Shown here: one piece after another, positions 9,008 through 17,823 of the stretch
Layout: each line of letters starts with the position of its first letter
How positions within the stretch are numbered: the first letter of the stretch is position 1
Assembly (NCBI GenBank): GCA_947177435.1
Contig: CAMWUM010000003.1
Location: 1-20,929, forward strand
Direction of reading: 5' to 3'
DNA length: 20,929 nucleotides
Origin: an uncultured Muribaculaceae bacterium
GTDB taxonomy: Bacteria; Bacteroidota; Bacteroidia; Bacteroidales; Muribaculaceae
Program-made: the position numbers and the translations under genes
The notes under the pieces: generated by a model
Told to the model about the DNA's origin: nothing
The model's database searches: none
What the model saw: only the letters and a program-made list of their open reading frames with translations

Positions 9008-9505
9008 ATGGAACTATTCACGCCTGATTTCGGCCTGATCTTCTGGATGTTCGTATGCTTTGGCATCCTCTTCCTCATCCTGTGGAAGTATGCCTGGCCT
9101 ATGATCATCAAAGGCATGGAGACTCGCGCCGACCTTATCGACAAAGGTGTGGAGTATGCGCAAAACGCCAAAGAGCAGCTTGACAACGCCCACCTTGAGG
9201 CCGGCAAAATCACCGCCGAGGCCCGCAAACAGCAGGCCGAGATACTCCGCGAGGCCGACAAGATGAAAAACCAAATCGTCGAAGAGGCGCGCGGCGAGGC
9301 TCAGAAGGCTGCCCAGAAGGTGATGGACCAGGCCAACGAGGCCATCCGCCAGCAGCAGAAGGAGGCCGAGCAGGCCCTGCGCGACCAAGTGAGCGAGTTC
9401 GCCCTGCAGATCGCCAACAAGGTGGTCAAGCAGCAGCTCGCCGACGACAAGGCGCAGGCCAAGCTCGTAAGCTCGCTCCTCGACGAGATGGACCAGAAAA
9501 ATTAG
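9008..9505 (+). CDS. atpF: F1Fo ATP synthase subunit b
   Basis: The peripheral stalk subunit, 165 residues. An N-terminal membrane anchor (about residues 8-28, LIFWMFVCFGILFLILW) precedes a long Ala/Glu/Lys/Gln-rich helix (about 35-150) with coiled-coil character, such as EARKQQAEILREADKMKNQ, and a short delta-binding end. Only one b gene is present, so a homodimer is expected. Length is usual (155-170). It starts 15 bases after atpE and is followed after 6 bases by atpH. Confidence 0.96.
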   Translation: MELFTPDFGLIFWMFVCFGILFLILWKYAWPMIIKGMETRADLIDKGVEYAQNAKEQLDNAHLEAGKITAEARKQQAEILREADKMKNQIVEEARGEAQKAAQKVMDQANEAIRQQQKEAEQALRDQVSEFALQIANKVVKQQLADDKAQAKLVSSLLDEMDQKN

Positions 9506-9511
9506 CAGCCG

Positions 9512-10060
9512 ATGGACCAAGGACTCATACCCCGCAGATACGCCAAGGCCCTGTACCGCGCTGCTGTCGACAAAGGGTGCCAACAGGAGCTGTATGCCAA
9601 AATGCAGCTCCTGGGCGACGCCTTTGCCGCCGAGCCCAAACTGGGCGAGACGATGCGCAACCCCTTTGTGGCCGACGCCGACAAGGCACAGCTGATACTG
9701 GCTGCGGCGCAGGCCGGCGACAAAACCCCGCTGCTGGCCGACTTCGTCAAGCTCCTCGAGCAGAACGGACGCATCGGCATGGTGCGCGACATCGCCGCGG
9801 CTTACTGCCTGATCTACCGCAAGGAGAGCAACATCTACCGCGTGGAGGTGGTGAGCGCTGCGGCTATGGACCCGGCCCAGGAGGAGAGGCTCAAGCAGCT
9901 TATCCTCTCGCACCTGCGCGGCGGCTCGATGGAGTATACATCTCGCATCGACTCCAGCCTAATAGGCGGTTTCGTGGTCAACATCGACAACGAGCGCCTC
10001 GACGCCTCTGTCAAAAACGAATTGAAACAACTGCGTCTTAAACTTTTAAGCAACAAATAA
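9512..10060 (+). CDS. atpH: F1Fo ATP synthase subunit delta
   Basis: The 182-residue OSCP/delta subunit that joins the b stalk to the top of F1. The N-terminal helical bundle begins LIPRRYAKALYRAAVDKG and includes NPFVADADK. The C-terminal domain has the family pattern YRVEVVSAA, followed by SRIDSSLIGGFVVNIDNERL and a final basic helix. Length is normal. It sits in the canonical place between atpF and atpA, 6 and 9 bases away, without overlap. Confidence 0.96.
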   Translation: MDQGLIPRRYAKALYRAAVDKGCQQELYAKMQLLGDAFAAEPKLGETMRNPFVADADKAQLILAAAQAGDKTPLLADFVKLLEQNGRIGMVRDIAAAYCLIYRKESNIYRVEVVSAAAMDPAQEERLKQLILSHLRGGSMEYTSRIDSSLIGGFVVNIDNERLDASVKNELKQLRLKLLSNK

Positions 10061-10069
10061 GCGAATACA

Positions 10070-11644
10070 ATGATTAATCCCAGCGAGATATCGGAAGTAT
10101 TGAAACAACAGCTCGAGAACGTTAACCAGAAGGTGTCGTTCGAGGAAGTGGGCTCGGTGCTCGAAGTCGGCGACGGCGTGGCACACGTCTACGGCCTCGA
10201 CAACGTGCGCGCCAACGAGCTGGTCGAATTTGAAAACGGCGTGAAGGGCGTAGCCCTCAACCTTGAAGAGAGCAACGTCGGCGTGATTTTGCTCAACAAT
10301 GTCAACAAAATCACCGAAGGCATGACCGTGCGCCGCACCGGCGAAATCGCTTCCATTCCCGTTGGCGAAGGCCTGCTCGGCCGCGTAATCAATGTGCTGG
10401 GCGAGCCGATTGACGGTCGAGGCCCCATCTCGGGCGACCTCGTGCGCATGCCCCTGGAGCGCAAGGCTCCCGGTGTCATCTACCGCCAGCCCGTAAACCA
10501 GCCGCTGCAGACCGGCATCAAGGCCATCGACTCGATGGTGCCCATCGGCCGCGGCCAGCGCGAGCTTATCATCGGCGACCGCCAGATCGGCAAGACCGCC
10601 ATCGCTATCGATACCATCATCAACCAGCGCCCTAACTACGAGGCCGGCAAGCCCGTGTACTGCATCTATGTGGCCATCGGACAGAAGGCTTCGTCGATCG
10701 CCGCGCTCGTTGAGACCCTGCGCCAGCACGGCGCGCTCGACTACACCGTGGTCGTGGCCGCTTCGGCCTCCGACTCGGCCTCGATGCGCTACTATTCGCC
10801 CTTTGCCGGCGTAGCCATCGGCGAGTACTTCCGCGACACCGGCCGCGATGCCCTCATCGTATACGATGACCTCTCGAAGCAGGCCGTGGCTTACCGCGAA
10901 ATCTCGCTGATCCTCAAGCGCCCCTCGGGCCGCGAGGCATACCCCGGCGATATCTTCTACTTGCATTCGCGTCTGCTCGAGCGCGCTGCCAAGATTATCA
11001 ACAACCAGGAGATCGCATCCAAGATGAACGACCTGCCCGCCGTGCTCAAAGACAAGGTCAAGGGCGGCGGCTCGCTCACCGCGCTCCCCATCATCGAGAC
11101 CCAGGCAGGCGACGTATCGGCTTACATCCCCACCAACGTCATCTCAATCACCGACGGACAGATTTACCTTGAGACGGCCCTCTTCAACCGAGGCATCCGC
11201 CCGGCCATCAACGTGGGCATCTCCGTGTCGCGTGTCGGCGGCAACGCCCAGATCAAGTCGATGAAGAAGGTGGCCGGCACCTTGAAGATCGACCAGGCAC
11301 AGTTCCGTGAGCTCGAGTCGTTCACCAAGTTCGGTGGCGACATCGACCCCGTAACCGCCCGCGTCATCGACAAGGGCCGCAAGAACGAGCGCCTGCTCAT
11401 CCAGCCTCAGTATCACCCCGTGGCAGTGGCCGATGAAGTGGCCCTGATCTACTGCGGCGTCAACGGCCTGCTCAGCAACGTGCCCCTCGACAAGGTGGCC
11501 GAGTTTGAGAAGGAATTGCTGCGCCTGTTGCACGCCAAGCACGCCGATGACGTGCTGGCCGTCATCGCCAGCGGCAAGCTCACTGACGACTGCACCGCCA
11601 AGCTCACCGCCGCCGCCAACGAAATCGCTGCCGGCCTGGCATAA
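10070..11644 (+). CDS. atpA: F1Fo ATP synthase subunit alpha
   Basis: The non-catalytic nucleotide-binding subunit of F1, 524 residues. The barrel domain contains [20 protein letters not shown]. The P-loop GDRQIGKT is at 169-176 (K175). The alpha signature [17 protein letters not shown] is present, as are [20 protein letters not shown] and [17 protein letters not shown]. Length is usual for Bacteroidetes. A GC-rich hairpin follows the stop before atpG, the widest break inside the atp cluster (69 bases). Confidence 0.98.
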   Translation: MINPSEISEVLKQQLENVNQKVSFEEVGSVLEVGDGVAHVYGLDNVRANELVEFENGVKGVALNLEESNVGVILLNNVNKITEGMTVRRTGEIASIPVGEGLLGRVINVLGEPIDGRGPISGDLVRMPLERKAPGVIYRQPVNQPLQTGIKAIDSMVPIGRGQRELIIGDRQIGKTAIAIDTIINQRPNYEAGKPVYCIYVAIGQKASSIAALVETLRQHGALDYTVVVAASASDSASMRYYSPFAGVAIGEYFRDTGRDALIVYDDLSKQAVAYREISLILKRPSGREAYPGDIFYLHSRLLERAAKIINNQEIASKMNDLPAVLKDKVKGGGSLTALPIIETQAGDVSAYIPTNVISITDGQIYLETALFNRGIRPAINVGISVSRVGGNAQIKSMKKVAGTLKIDQAQFRELESFTKFGGDIDPVTARVIDKGRKNERLLIQPQYHPVAVADEVALIYCGVNGLLSNVPLDKVAEFEKELLRLLHAKHADDVLAVIASGKLTDDCTAKLTAAANEIAAGLA

Positions 11645-11653
11645 CATCCTATT

Positions 11654-11678
11654 GCCCGCGGGGCCGGTCCCCGCGGGC
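11654..11678 (+). promoter_or_regulatory. GC-rich hairpin between atpA and atpG
   Basis: A perfect 10-bp inverted repeat, GCCCGCGGGG (11654-11663) and CCCCGCGGGC (11669-11678), closes a 5-base loop (CCGGT). No T run follows; the next 35 bases are A-rich and nearly free of G. It is therefore not a classical terminator. It may be an RNA-processing or stabilising element that sets relative levels of the messages on either side, or a weak partial terminator. Confidence 0.7.
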
Positions 11679-11713
11679 TCATAAACATTAAAAAACAAAA
11701 CAATCCACTGCCA

Positions 11714-12598
11714 ATGGCAACATTGAGAGAACTTAAGGGACGTATCGGATCGGTAGCCTCGTCTGAGAAAATCACGGGCGCCATGAAGATGATTTCGTCG
11801 GCTAAAATGCACAAGGCCGAGGGCGTGCTGCGCAAGCTCGTGCCTTTCCGCAATCAAATAGAGGCCATCATTGGCAATCTGATGAGCGCCGACGCCCAAT
11901 TCTCGTCGCCCTTGACCGAAGAGCAGACTGTCGAGAAAGTGGCAATCGTGGCCTTTGGCAGCGACGACGGCCTGTGCGGCGCCTACAACGCCAACATGGC
12001 CAAGAGCGTAAAGGCCCATATGGCCGACCTGCGCAAGCGCTACGGCCAAGGCCTGAAGATCGACCTCTACCCCGTGGGCAAGAAGATGGAGAAGGCCCTG
12101 ATCAAGATGTCAGGCCCCAACACCGGCCTGGTCACCGGCCTGGAGGTCAACTCCAAGAGCGAAGGTGAGAGCATCAAGCGATTCTACCAGCGCCTGATGG
12201 ACCTCTTCGTGAGCCGCCAGGTCAACAAGGTCGACCTGGCCTATATGCACTTCCGCTCGCTCAGCCGCCAAGAGCCCGTGGCCGAGCAGATGCTGCCCGT
12301 GCAGCAGAGCATGTTCGCCTCGCAGCAGGGCAAGGCTTCGGGTCGCCCCTACCTGTTCGAGCCCGGTCCGCAGGCCATCTTTGAGGCTGTGCTGCCGATG
12401 TTCACCCTGGCGATGCTCACCGACGTGTTCTGCGAGAACCGCGCCAGCGAGCAGGCCGCCCGCGTGATGGCAATGCAGAGCGCCAACGACAACGCCAAGA
12501 AACTGCTCGACCAGCTGCAGCTCGAATACAACAAGCTGCGCCAGCAGGGCATCACCAGCGAGCTGCTCGACATCGTCGGCGGCCAAGTGAGGGACTGA
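11714..12598 (+). CDS. atpG: F1Fo ATP synthase subunit gamma
   Basis: The rotor shaft subunit, 294 residues. The N-terminal helix of the coiled coil reads LRELKGRIGSVASSEKITGA then MKMISSAKM. The middle Rossmann-like part contains FGSDDGLCGAYNANM. The C-terminal helix ends with the family signature AMQSANDNAKKLLDQLQLEY, then RQQGITSELLDIVGG. Length is normal. It closes the nested ATP synthase set; nuoI begins 69 bases on. The hairpin upstream suggests its expression may be set separately from atpA. Confidence 0.97.
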   Translation: MATLRELKGRIGSVASSEKITGAMKMISSAKMHKAEGVLRKLVPFRNQIEAIIGNLMSADAQFSSPLTEEQTVEKVAIVAFGSDDGLCGAYNANMAKSVKAHMADLRKRYGQGLKIDLYPVGKKMEKALIKMSGPNTGLVTGLEVNSKSEGESIKRFYQRLMDLFVSRQVNKVDLAYMHFRSLSRQEPVAEQMLPVQQSMFASQQGKASGRPYLFEPGPQAIFEAVLPMFTLAMLTDVFCENRASEQAARVMAMQSANDNAKKLLDQLQLEYNKLRQQGITSELLDIVGGQVRD

Positions 12599-12667
12599 CG
12601 CCCGACATTGACTTAGGAAACAAGAATAAAGACAACATACATTCACTTACTCTTCACAATATCTATA

Positions 12668-13432
12668 ATGGGTAGCGTAACAGAATATTTCAAGGGACTT
12701 GGCTCTGGCATCTCAAGCCTGGTGAAAGGCATGCAGGTGACCGGCCATGAACTTTTAAAGAAGAAGATTACAGAGTACTATCCCGAGGACCGCGACACCT
12801 ACAAGTGGCCTGAGCGCTTCCGCGCGATCCTGCGCCTGAAGTACGACGACGAAGGCCGCCACAAGTGCATCGCTTGCGGCACCTGCGAGCGCGTTTGTCC
12901 CAACGGCACGATCCACCTCGACATCAAGACAGTCGACACCTGGGATGGCAAGAAGAAAAAGAAGCTCGACAAGTACATCTACGACCTCGGCAGCTGCACA
13001 TTCTGCCAGCTGTGCGTTACCAACTGCCCCACCAACGCTCTCGACTTCAGCAACGACTTCGAGCAGGCAGTGTTCACACGCGACAAGCTCGTAAAGCAGC
13101 TTAACTATCTGCCCGAGTTGCCCGAGCCCGAGCCCACCGAGGAAGAGAAGGCCAAGATTCTGGCCGAGCGTGAGGCCAAGGTGGCAGCCGCCAAGGCAGC
13201 CGCAGCCGCTAAGGCAGCAGCCGGAGCCCCCGCTCCCGCAGCCAAGCAGCCCGCCGGCACGCCCACCGTGGCAGCCGCAGCGCCCGCAGCATCGGCCATC
13301 GATAAGACGCGCGCAGCCGTCGAGGCCGCCCGCAAGGCAGTGGCCGCAGCCGCCACCCCCGAGGACAAGGCTAAGGCCGAGGCCAAGCTTGCCAAGCTCG
13401 AGAGCATCCTCAAAGCCAAGGAGGCCGAGTAA
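12668..13432 (+). CDS. nuoI: NADH-quinone oxidoreductase subunit I with a long Ala/Lys-rich tail
   Basis: The ferredoxin-like subunit carrying clusters N6a and N6b, 254 residues against about 160-180 usually. The first motif is C67-IA-C70-GT-C73-ERV-C77-P and the second C110-TF-C113-QL-C116-VTN-C120-P, so both [4Fe-4S] sites are complete. From about residue 149 the conserved domain gives way to PELPEPEPTEEEKAK and then about 100 residues rich in Ala, Lys and Glu, with a Pro/Ala hinge (GAPAPAAKQPAGTP) and a predicted helix at the end. The frame stays intact and codon use matches the domain. No NuoE, F or G gene is present, so NuoI is the likely entry point for electrons. The atp cluster ends 69 bases upstream. 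Confidence 0.95.
   Translation: MGSVTEYFKGLGSGISSLVKGMQVTGHELLKKKITEYYPEDRDTYKWPERFRAILRLKYDDEGRHKCIACGTCERVCPNGTIHLDIKTVDTWDGKKKKKLDKYIYDLGSCTFCQLCVTNCPTNALDFSNDFEQAVFTRDKLVKQLNYLPELPEPEPTEEEKAKILAEREAKVAAAKAAAAAKAAAGAPAPAAKQPAGTPTVAAAAPAASAIDKTRAAVEAARKAVAAAATPEDKAKAEAKLAKLESILKAKEAE
13180..13240 (+). repeat. Low-complexity GCA/GCC/AAG codon run inside nuoI
   Basis: Irregular repeats of GCAGCC and AAGGCAGCC encode the first Ala/Lys-rich block of the NuoI tail, about residues 172-191. The units are imperfect and mix GCA, GCC and GCT codons. Such a run can change length by slippage, so tail length may vary among strains. Confidence 0.55.
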
Positions 13433-13460
13433 AACGTAAATAATTAAACAAACAATAGAT

Positions 13461-13982
13461 ATGAATTCAGTAGGAAGTATCATCCTGTACGCGATTGTCA
13501 CCCTGGTGATGGTCGTATGCTCGGTGCTCACTGTCACCACGCGCAAGATCCTGCGCGCGGCCACGTATCTGCTCTTCACCCTCTTCGGCGCGGCCGTGCT
13601 CTATTTCATGCTCGGCTACGAATTCCTGGGCGGCGTGCAGATTGCGGTCTACGCCGGCGGCATCGTGGTGCTGTTTGTCTTCGCCATCTTGCTCACGGGC
13701 AAGCCGGCCGACAATGCGGAGAGGCTCACAGCCAAGTCAACTTTCCTCGGAGTCTTTGCGGCTCTGGCCATGCTGGGCGTAGGCGCGTGGGCTCTGTGCA
13801 GCCGCGTGACCCGCATGCTCACCGGCGCGGCCATGCCCGAAAAGGCTCAGGAGACTGTCGACCAGATCGGTGAGCAGCTGCTCAGCAGCGGCCATGGCGG
13901 ATACCTGTTGCCTTTCGAGGCCATCAGCGTACTTTTGTTGGCATGTATAATCGGTGGCGTAGTGATCGCCCGCAAACGTTGA
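13461..13982 (+). CDS. nuoJ: NADH-quinone oxidoreductase subunit J
   Basis: A 173-residue membrane subunit with about five transmembrane segments, next to the quinone channel and the first antiporter-like unit. The conserved TM3 region is YEFLGGVQIAVYAGGIVVLF, which in complex I structures holds a pi-bulge linked to coupling. TM1 (AIVTLVMVVCSVLTV) and the last helix (AISVLLLACIIGGVVIA) are clear. Length is usual (165-185). nuoK starts 7 bases after its stop. Confidence 0.95.
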   Translation: MNSVGSIILYAIVTLVMVVCSVLTVTTRKILRAATYLLFTLFGAAVLYFMLGYEFLGGVQIAVYAGGIVVLFVFAILLTGKPADNAERLTAKSTFLGVFAALAMLGVGAWALCSRVTRMLTGAAMPEKAQETVDQIGEQLLSSGHGGYLLPFEAISVLLLACIIGGVVIARKR

Positions 13983-13989
13983 CGCAGCT

Positions 13990-14301
13990 ATGGAGATTAC
14001 ATTGATTTTTTGGCTTGTGCCTTCACTGATCATGTTCTGCTGCGGCGTCTACGGCTTCATCACCCGCCGCAACATGATCGCGATGCTCATATCGCTCGAG
14101 CTGATGCTCAACTCGGTCGATATCAACTTCGCCCTGTTCAACCGCTACTTGTTCCCCGGCCAAATGGAGGGCATGTTCTTCTCGCTCTTCGCCATCGCCC
14201 TGGCCGCAGCCGAGACTGCGCTCGCCATCGCGATTATCCTCAACATCTTCCGCAAAGTGAAGAATGTCGACGTACAAGGTCTTGACACAATGAAATTCTA
14301 A
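13990..14301 (+). CDS. nuoK: NADH-quinone oxidoreductase subunit K
   Basis: A 103-residue, three-helix membrane subunit homologous to MrpC. The two acidic residues of the proton path are present: E37 in LISLELMLNSVDINF and E75 in ALAAAETALAIAI. Two adjacent Cys (FCCGVYGF) lie at the end of TM1. Length is normal. It is packed between nuoJ (7 bases) and nuoL (5 bases), which suggests coupled translation. Confidence 0.97.
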   Translation: MEITLIFWLVPSLIMFCCGVYGFITRRNMIAMLISLELMLNSVDINFALFNRYLFPGQMEGMFFSLFAIALAAAETALAIAIILNIFRKVKNVDVQGLDTMKF

Positions 14302-14306
14302 GCGCT

Positions 14307-16247
14307 ATGAGTCCTACAATTCCTATTCTTATACTCGCCATCCCCTTGTTCATGTTCCTGCTGCTGGGACTGCTGGGCATGAAGATGAGCCACAAGCTGG
14401 CTGGATGGCTGGGCTGCCTGGGCATGGGCACCACCCTGGTGCTCGCCTACTGCACGGCCTACACTTACTATTTTGGCGGTGACTTCGTCGGCGCCAACGG
14501 CGAAAGGCTGATGTCGGTGGTCTTCAACGAGACCTGGCTGGCCTTCACCGACAAGCTCGTCATCAGCATGGGCTTCATGCTCGATTCGATATCGGCGCTT
14601 ATGCTGGTGGTGATCACCACCATCTCGTTCCTGGTGCACCTCTATTCGCTGGGGTACATGGAGGGCGAGAAGGGCTTCCAGCGCTATTACGCATTCCTGT
14701 CGCTGTTCAGTTTCTCGATGCTGCTCCTCGTCGTTGCCACCAACATCTTCCAGATGTACATTGGCTGGGAGCTCGTGGGTGCGTCGTCTTACCTGCTGAT
14801 CGGCTTCTATTACACCAAGCATTCGGCCGTGTCGGCCTCGAAGAAGGCGTTCATCGTCACCCGCTTCGCCGACCTTGGCTTCCTGCTCGGCATCCTCGTC
14901 CTGTCGTTCACCACTCAGACATTCGACTTCGCCGAGCTTTGCGGCAATCCGACGGCTCAGGTCACTGCCTTCGCCGGCAAGACCTTCATGGGTTGCTCGC
15001 TGCTCACCTGGGCGCTTATCCTCATCTTCACGGGTGGTATGGGTAAGTCGGCCATGATGCCTCTGCACATCTGGCTGCCTGACGCCATGGAGGGCCCGAC
15101 CCCCGTTTCGGCCCTTATCCACGCCGCCACGATGGTTGTGGCCGGTGTCTACTTGGTGGCCCGTATGTTCCCGCTTTACCTCTGGTCGTTCGACGCCACC
15201 ACGTTCATCGTAGTCGTGGGCGCCATCACCGCCTTCTACGCCGCCATGGTGGCCTGCGCTCAGATCGACATCAAGCGCGTGCTCGCGTTCTCGACCATCT
15301 CGCAGATTGCCTTTATGATGGTTGCGCTCGGCGTGGCCAGCGAGGGCGAGGGCCAGGTATGCCACCACGGTCTGGGCTATATGGCCTCGATGTTCCACAT
15401 GTTTACGCACGCTATGTTCAAGGCCCTGCTCTTCCTTGGCGCCGGCGCCCTGATCCACGCAGTGCACAGCAACGACTACACCGCCATGCACGGCCTGCGC
15501 AAGTTCATGCCCGTCACCCACATTACCTTCCTGATCGGCTGCTTGGCCATCGCCGGCATCCCGCCCTTCTCGGGCTTCTTCTCGAAGGATGAGATTATGG
15601 CTGCCTGCTACGCCTGGCATCCCGTCATCGGCGTGTGGATGTCGGTTGTCGCCGGTCTGACGGCCTTCTATATGTTCCGCCTCTACTACCTTATCTTCTG
15701 GTGGAAAGAGCACAAGATCGAGCACGGCCACAAGCCCCACGAGGCTCCGCTGCCCATGCTCATCCCGCTGGTGTTCCTCGCCGCCGTATCGTGCGTGGCC
15801 GGCTTCATTCCCTTTGGCCACTTCGTCAGCTGGAATCACCTGCCCTATGACATCCACCTCGACTGGACCATCGCCGGCATCAGCGTGACCATCGCAGTAG
15901 TGGCCATCGTGATCGCCACGGTGATGTACCGCAAGGAGAACCCCCTGCCCGCCAAGATGAAGGCCCTGCTGCCCGCGCTCTGGGACTGGTGCTACCACCG
16001 CTTCTACTGGGACGAGCTCTATATGTTCATCACCCACAAGATCATCTTCAACGGCATCTGCCGCCCCATCGCATGGTTTGACCGCCACATCATCGACGGC
16101 ACCATGGACGCAATGGCCACCATCACCAACAAGGCTTCTGTCGCCATCCGCGGCTTGCAGTCAGGCCAGGTGCAGATGTACGTTTGGGTTTACCTCATCG
16201 GCGCGCTGCTGCTCTGCGGCCTGGGCGTAATGGCAGTTATCCTATAA
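14307..16247 (+). CDS. nuoL: NADH-quinone oxidoreductase subunit L
   Basis: The distal antiporter-like proton-pumping subunit, 646 residues. The charged residues of the central axis are in place: E155 in GWELVGASSYLLIG, K247 in GGMGKSAMMPLHIWLPDAM, K323 in DIKRVLAFSTISQ, K372 in MFKALLFLGAG, and K427-D428 in FSGFFSKDEIM. After the core come the segments that form the long lateral helix and the final TM anchor (VWVYLIGALLLCGLGVMAV). Length is slightly above E. coli (613). It is followed after 35 bases by nuoM. Confidence 0.97.
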   Translation: MSPTIPILILAIPLFMFLLLGLLGMKMSHKLAGWLGCLGMGTTLVLAYCTAYTYYFGGDFVGANGERLMSVVFNETWLAFTDKLVISMGFMLDSISALMLVVITTISFLVHLYSLGYMEGEKGFQRYYAFLSLFSFSMLLLVVATNIFQMYIGWELVGASSYLLIGFYYTKHSAVSASKKAFIVTRFADLGFLLGILVLSFTTQTFDFAELCGNPTAQVTAFAGKTFMGCSLLTWALILIFTGGMGKSAMMPLHIWLPDAMEGPTPVSALIHAATMVVAGVYLVARMFPLYLWSFDATTFIVVVGAITAFYAAMVACAQIDIKRVLAFSTISQIAFMMVALGVASEGEGQVCHHGLGYMASMFHMFTHAMFKALLFLGAGALIHAVHSNDYTAMHGLRKFMPVTHITFLIGCLAIAGIPPFSGFFSKDEIMAACYAWHPVIGVWMSVVAGLTAFYMFRLYYLIFWWKEHKIEHGHKPHEAPLPMLIPLVFLAAVSCVAGFIPFGHFVSWNHLPYDIHLDWTIAGISVTIAVVAIVIATVMYRKENPLPAKMKALLPALWDWCYHRFYWDELYMFITHKIIFNGICRPIAWFDRHIIDGTMDAMATITNKASVAIRGLQSGQVQMYVWVYLIGALLLCGLGVMAVIL

Positions 16248-16282
16248 TCCTATGGCGCTAATCCTATAAAATACTTTTTGCG

Positions 16283-17791
16283 ATGTTATTTTCAAATCCG
16301 TTAATATACTTTGTGGTGATACCCCTGCTGATGCTGGCCGGGCTGTCGCTGTGCAAGAATATAAAGCAGATACGCGCCGTGGCCGTGATCGGTTCGATCG
16401 GTCTTTTGGCCCTCTCGACCGTGCTGTTGGTCAAGTACCTGGCCATGCCGCCCATCAACGGCGACCACCAGATGGCCTGGGAAGGCTCGTGGCAGTGGTT
16501 CCCCCAGCTCAACATCTGCCTGTCGGTGGGCGTTGACGGCATCTCGCTGGCCATGCTCCTGCTTTCGTCGATAATCGTGTTCGCCGGTTCGTTCGCATCG
16601 TGGACCATCAACCAGCCCAAGGAGTTCTTCCTCTGGCTCATCCTGCTGTCGACGGGCGTGTTCGGCTTCTTTATCTCGACCGACCTGTTCACTATGTTTA
16701 TGTTCTACGAGGTCGCCCTCATCCCGATGTACCTGCTGATCGGCGTATGGGGCTCGGGCCGCAAGGAGTACTCGGCCATGAAGCTCACCCTGATGCTTAT
16801 GGGTGGCTCGGCCTTCCTGATGCTCGGCCTCATCGGCATCTATTACAACTCGAGCGTTGACGGCCAGCACACCTGGAATCTCCTCGAGATTGCCCGCAAC
16901 CACGCCATCACCCCCGAGTGGCAGCGTCTGCTCTTCCCGCTCACGTTCGTCGGCTTCGGCGTGCTGGGCGCCATGTTCCCCTTCCATACATGGAGCCCCG
17001 ACGGTCACGCTTCGGCCCCCACGGCAGTGTCGATGCTCCACGCAGGCGTGCTTATGAAGCTCGGCGGCTACGGCTGCTTCCGCGTGGCCATCTATCTGAT
17101 GCCTGAGGCTGCCCACGAGCTCGGCTGGATTTTCCTCGTGCTCACCGGTATCTCGGTAGTGTACGGTGCGTTCAGCGCATGCGTTCAGACCGACCTCAAA
17201 TACATCAACGCATACTCGTCAGTGTCGCACTGCGGCCTGGTGCTCTTCGCCATCCTGATGTACAACCAGACGGCTATGACCGGCGCCATCATGCAGATGC
17301 TCTCGCACGGCCTAATGACCGCCCTCTTCTTTGCCCTGATCGGTATGATTTACGGACGTACCCACACCCGCGACATTCGCGAGATGGGCGGCATGATGCA
17401 GATTATGCCTTACCTGTCCGTCTGCTACGTGATTGCCGGTATGGCGTCGCTCGGTCTCCCCGGCCTCAGCGGCTTCGTGGCTGAGATGACGATTTTCGTA
17501 GGCTCGTTCGCCCACACCGACACATTCCACCGCGTGTTCGTGATCATCGCCTGCTGCTCGATCGTGATTACCGCAGTCTACATCCTGCGCGTTGTCGGCA
17601 AGCTGCTCTTCGGCCCGGTGCACAACGAGCATCACCGCCAGCTCACCGACGCCACCTGGTGGGAGCGCCTGTCAACCGCCACGCTCATCATCTGCGTGGC
17701 TGCCATCGGCTGCTTCCCCAACTTCTTCGCCAACCTGATCAAGCCCACCTTTGTCGAGGAAATCTTCAAAGTGTTCCAGTACAATTCGTAG
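16283..17791 (+). CDS. nuoM: NADH-quinone oxidoreductase subunit M
   Basis: The middle antiporter-like subunit, 502 residues. E143 in FYEVALIPMYLLIG matches E. coli E144, and K259 in MLHAGVLMKLGGYG matches K265. The TM7 lysine (E. coli K234) is replaced: the segment reads GFGVLGAMFPFHTWSPDGH and L228 stands in that place by hand alignment. Other conserved parts are TDLKYINAYSSVSHCG and the TM12 region GLPGLSGFVAEMTIFVG, whose Glu matches E. coli E407. Length is usual. The ATG at 16283 follows an in-frame gap of 35 bases after nuoL. Confidence 0.97.
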   Translation: MLFSNPLIYFVVIPLLMLAGLSLCKNIKQIRAVAVIGSIGLLALSTVLLVKYLAMPPINGDHQMAWEGSWQWFPQLNICLSVGVDGISLAMLLLSSIIVFAGSFASWTINQPKEFFLWLILLSTGVFGFFISTDLFTMFMFYEVALIPMYLLIGVWGSGRKEYSAMKLTLMLMGGSAFLMLGLIGIYYNSSVDGQHTWNLLEIARNHAITPEWQRLLFPLTFVGFGVLGAMFPFHTWSPDGHASAPTAVSMLHAGVLMKLGGYGCFRVAIYLMPEAAHELGWIFLVLTGISVVYGAFSACVQTDLKYINAYSSVSHCGLVLFAILMYNQTAMTGAIMQMLSHGLMTALFFALIGMIYGRTHTRDIREMGGMMQIMPYLSVCYVIAGMASLGLPGLSGFVAEMTIFVGSFAHTDTFHRVFVIIACCSIVITAVYILRVVGKLLFGPVHNEHHRQLTDATWWERLSTATLIICVAAIGCFPNFFANLIKPTFVEEIFKVFQYNS

Positions 17792-17823
17792 GCATCATCA
17801 CCCTTTAAAAACGCTAAAGCAAA

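Noticed and set aside
16272..16282. TACTTTTTG just before nuoM as a promoter
   Set aside because: It has one base too many for TAnnTTTG, no -33 partner was found, and the start of transcription would fall inside the first codons of nuoM.
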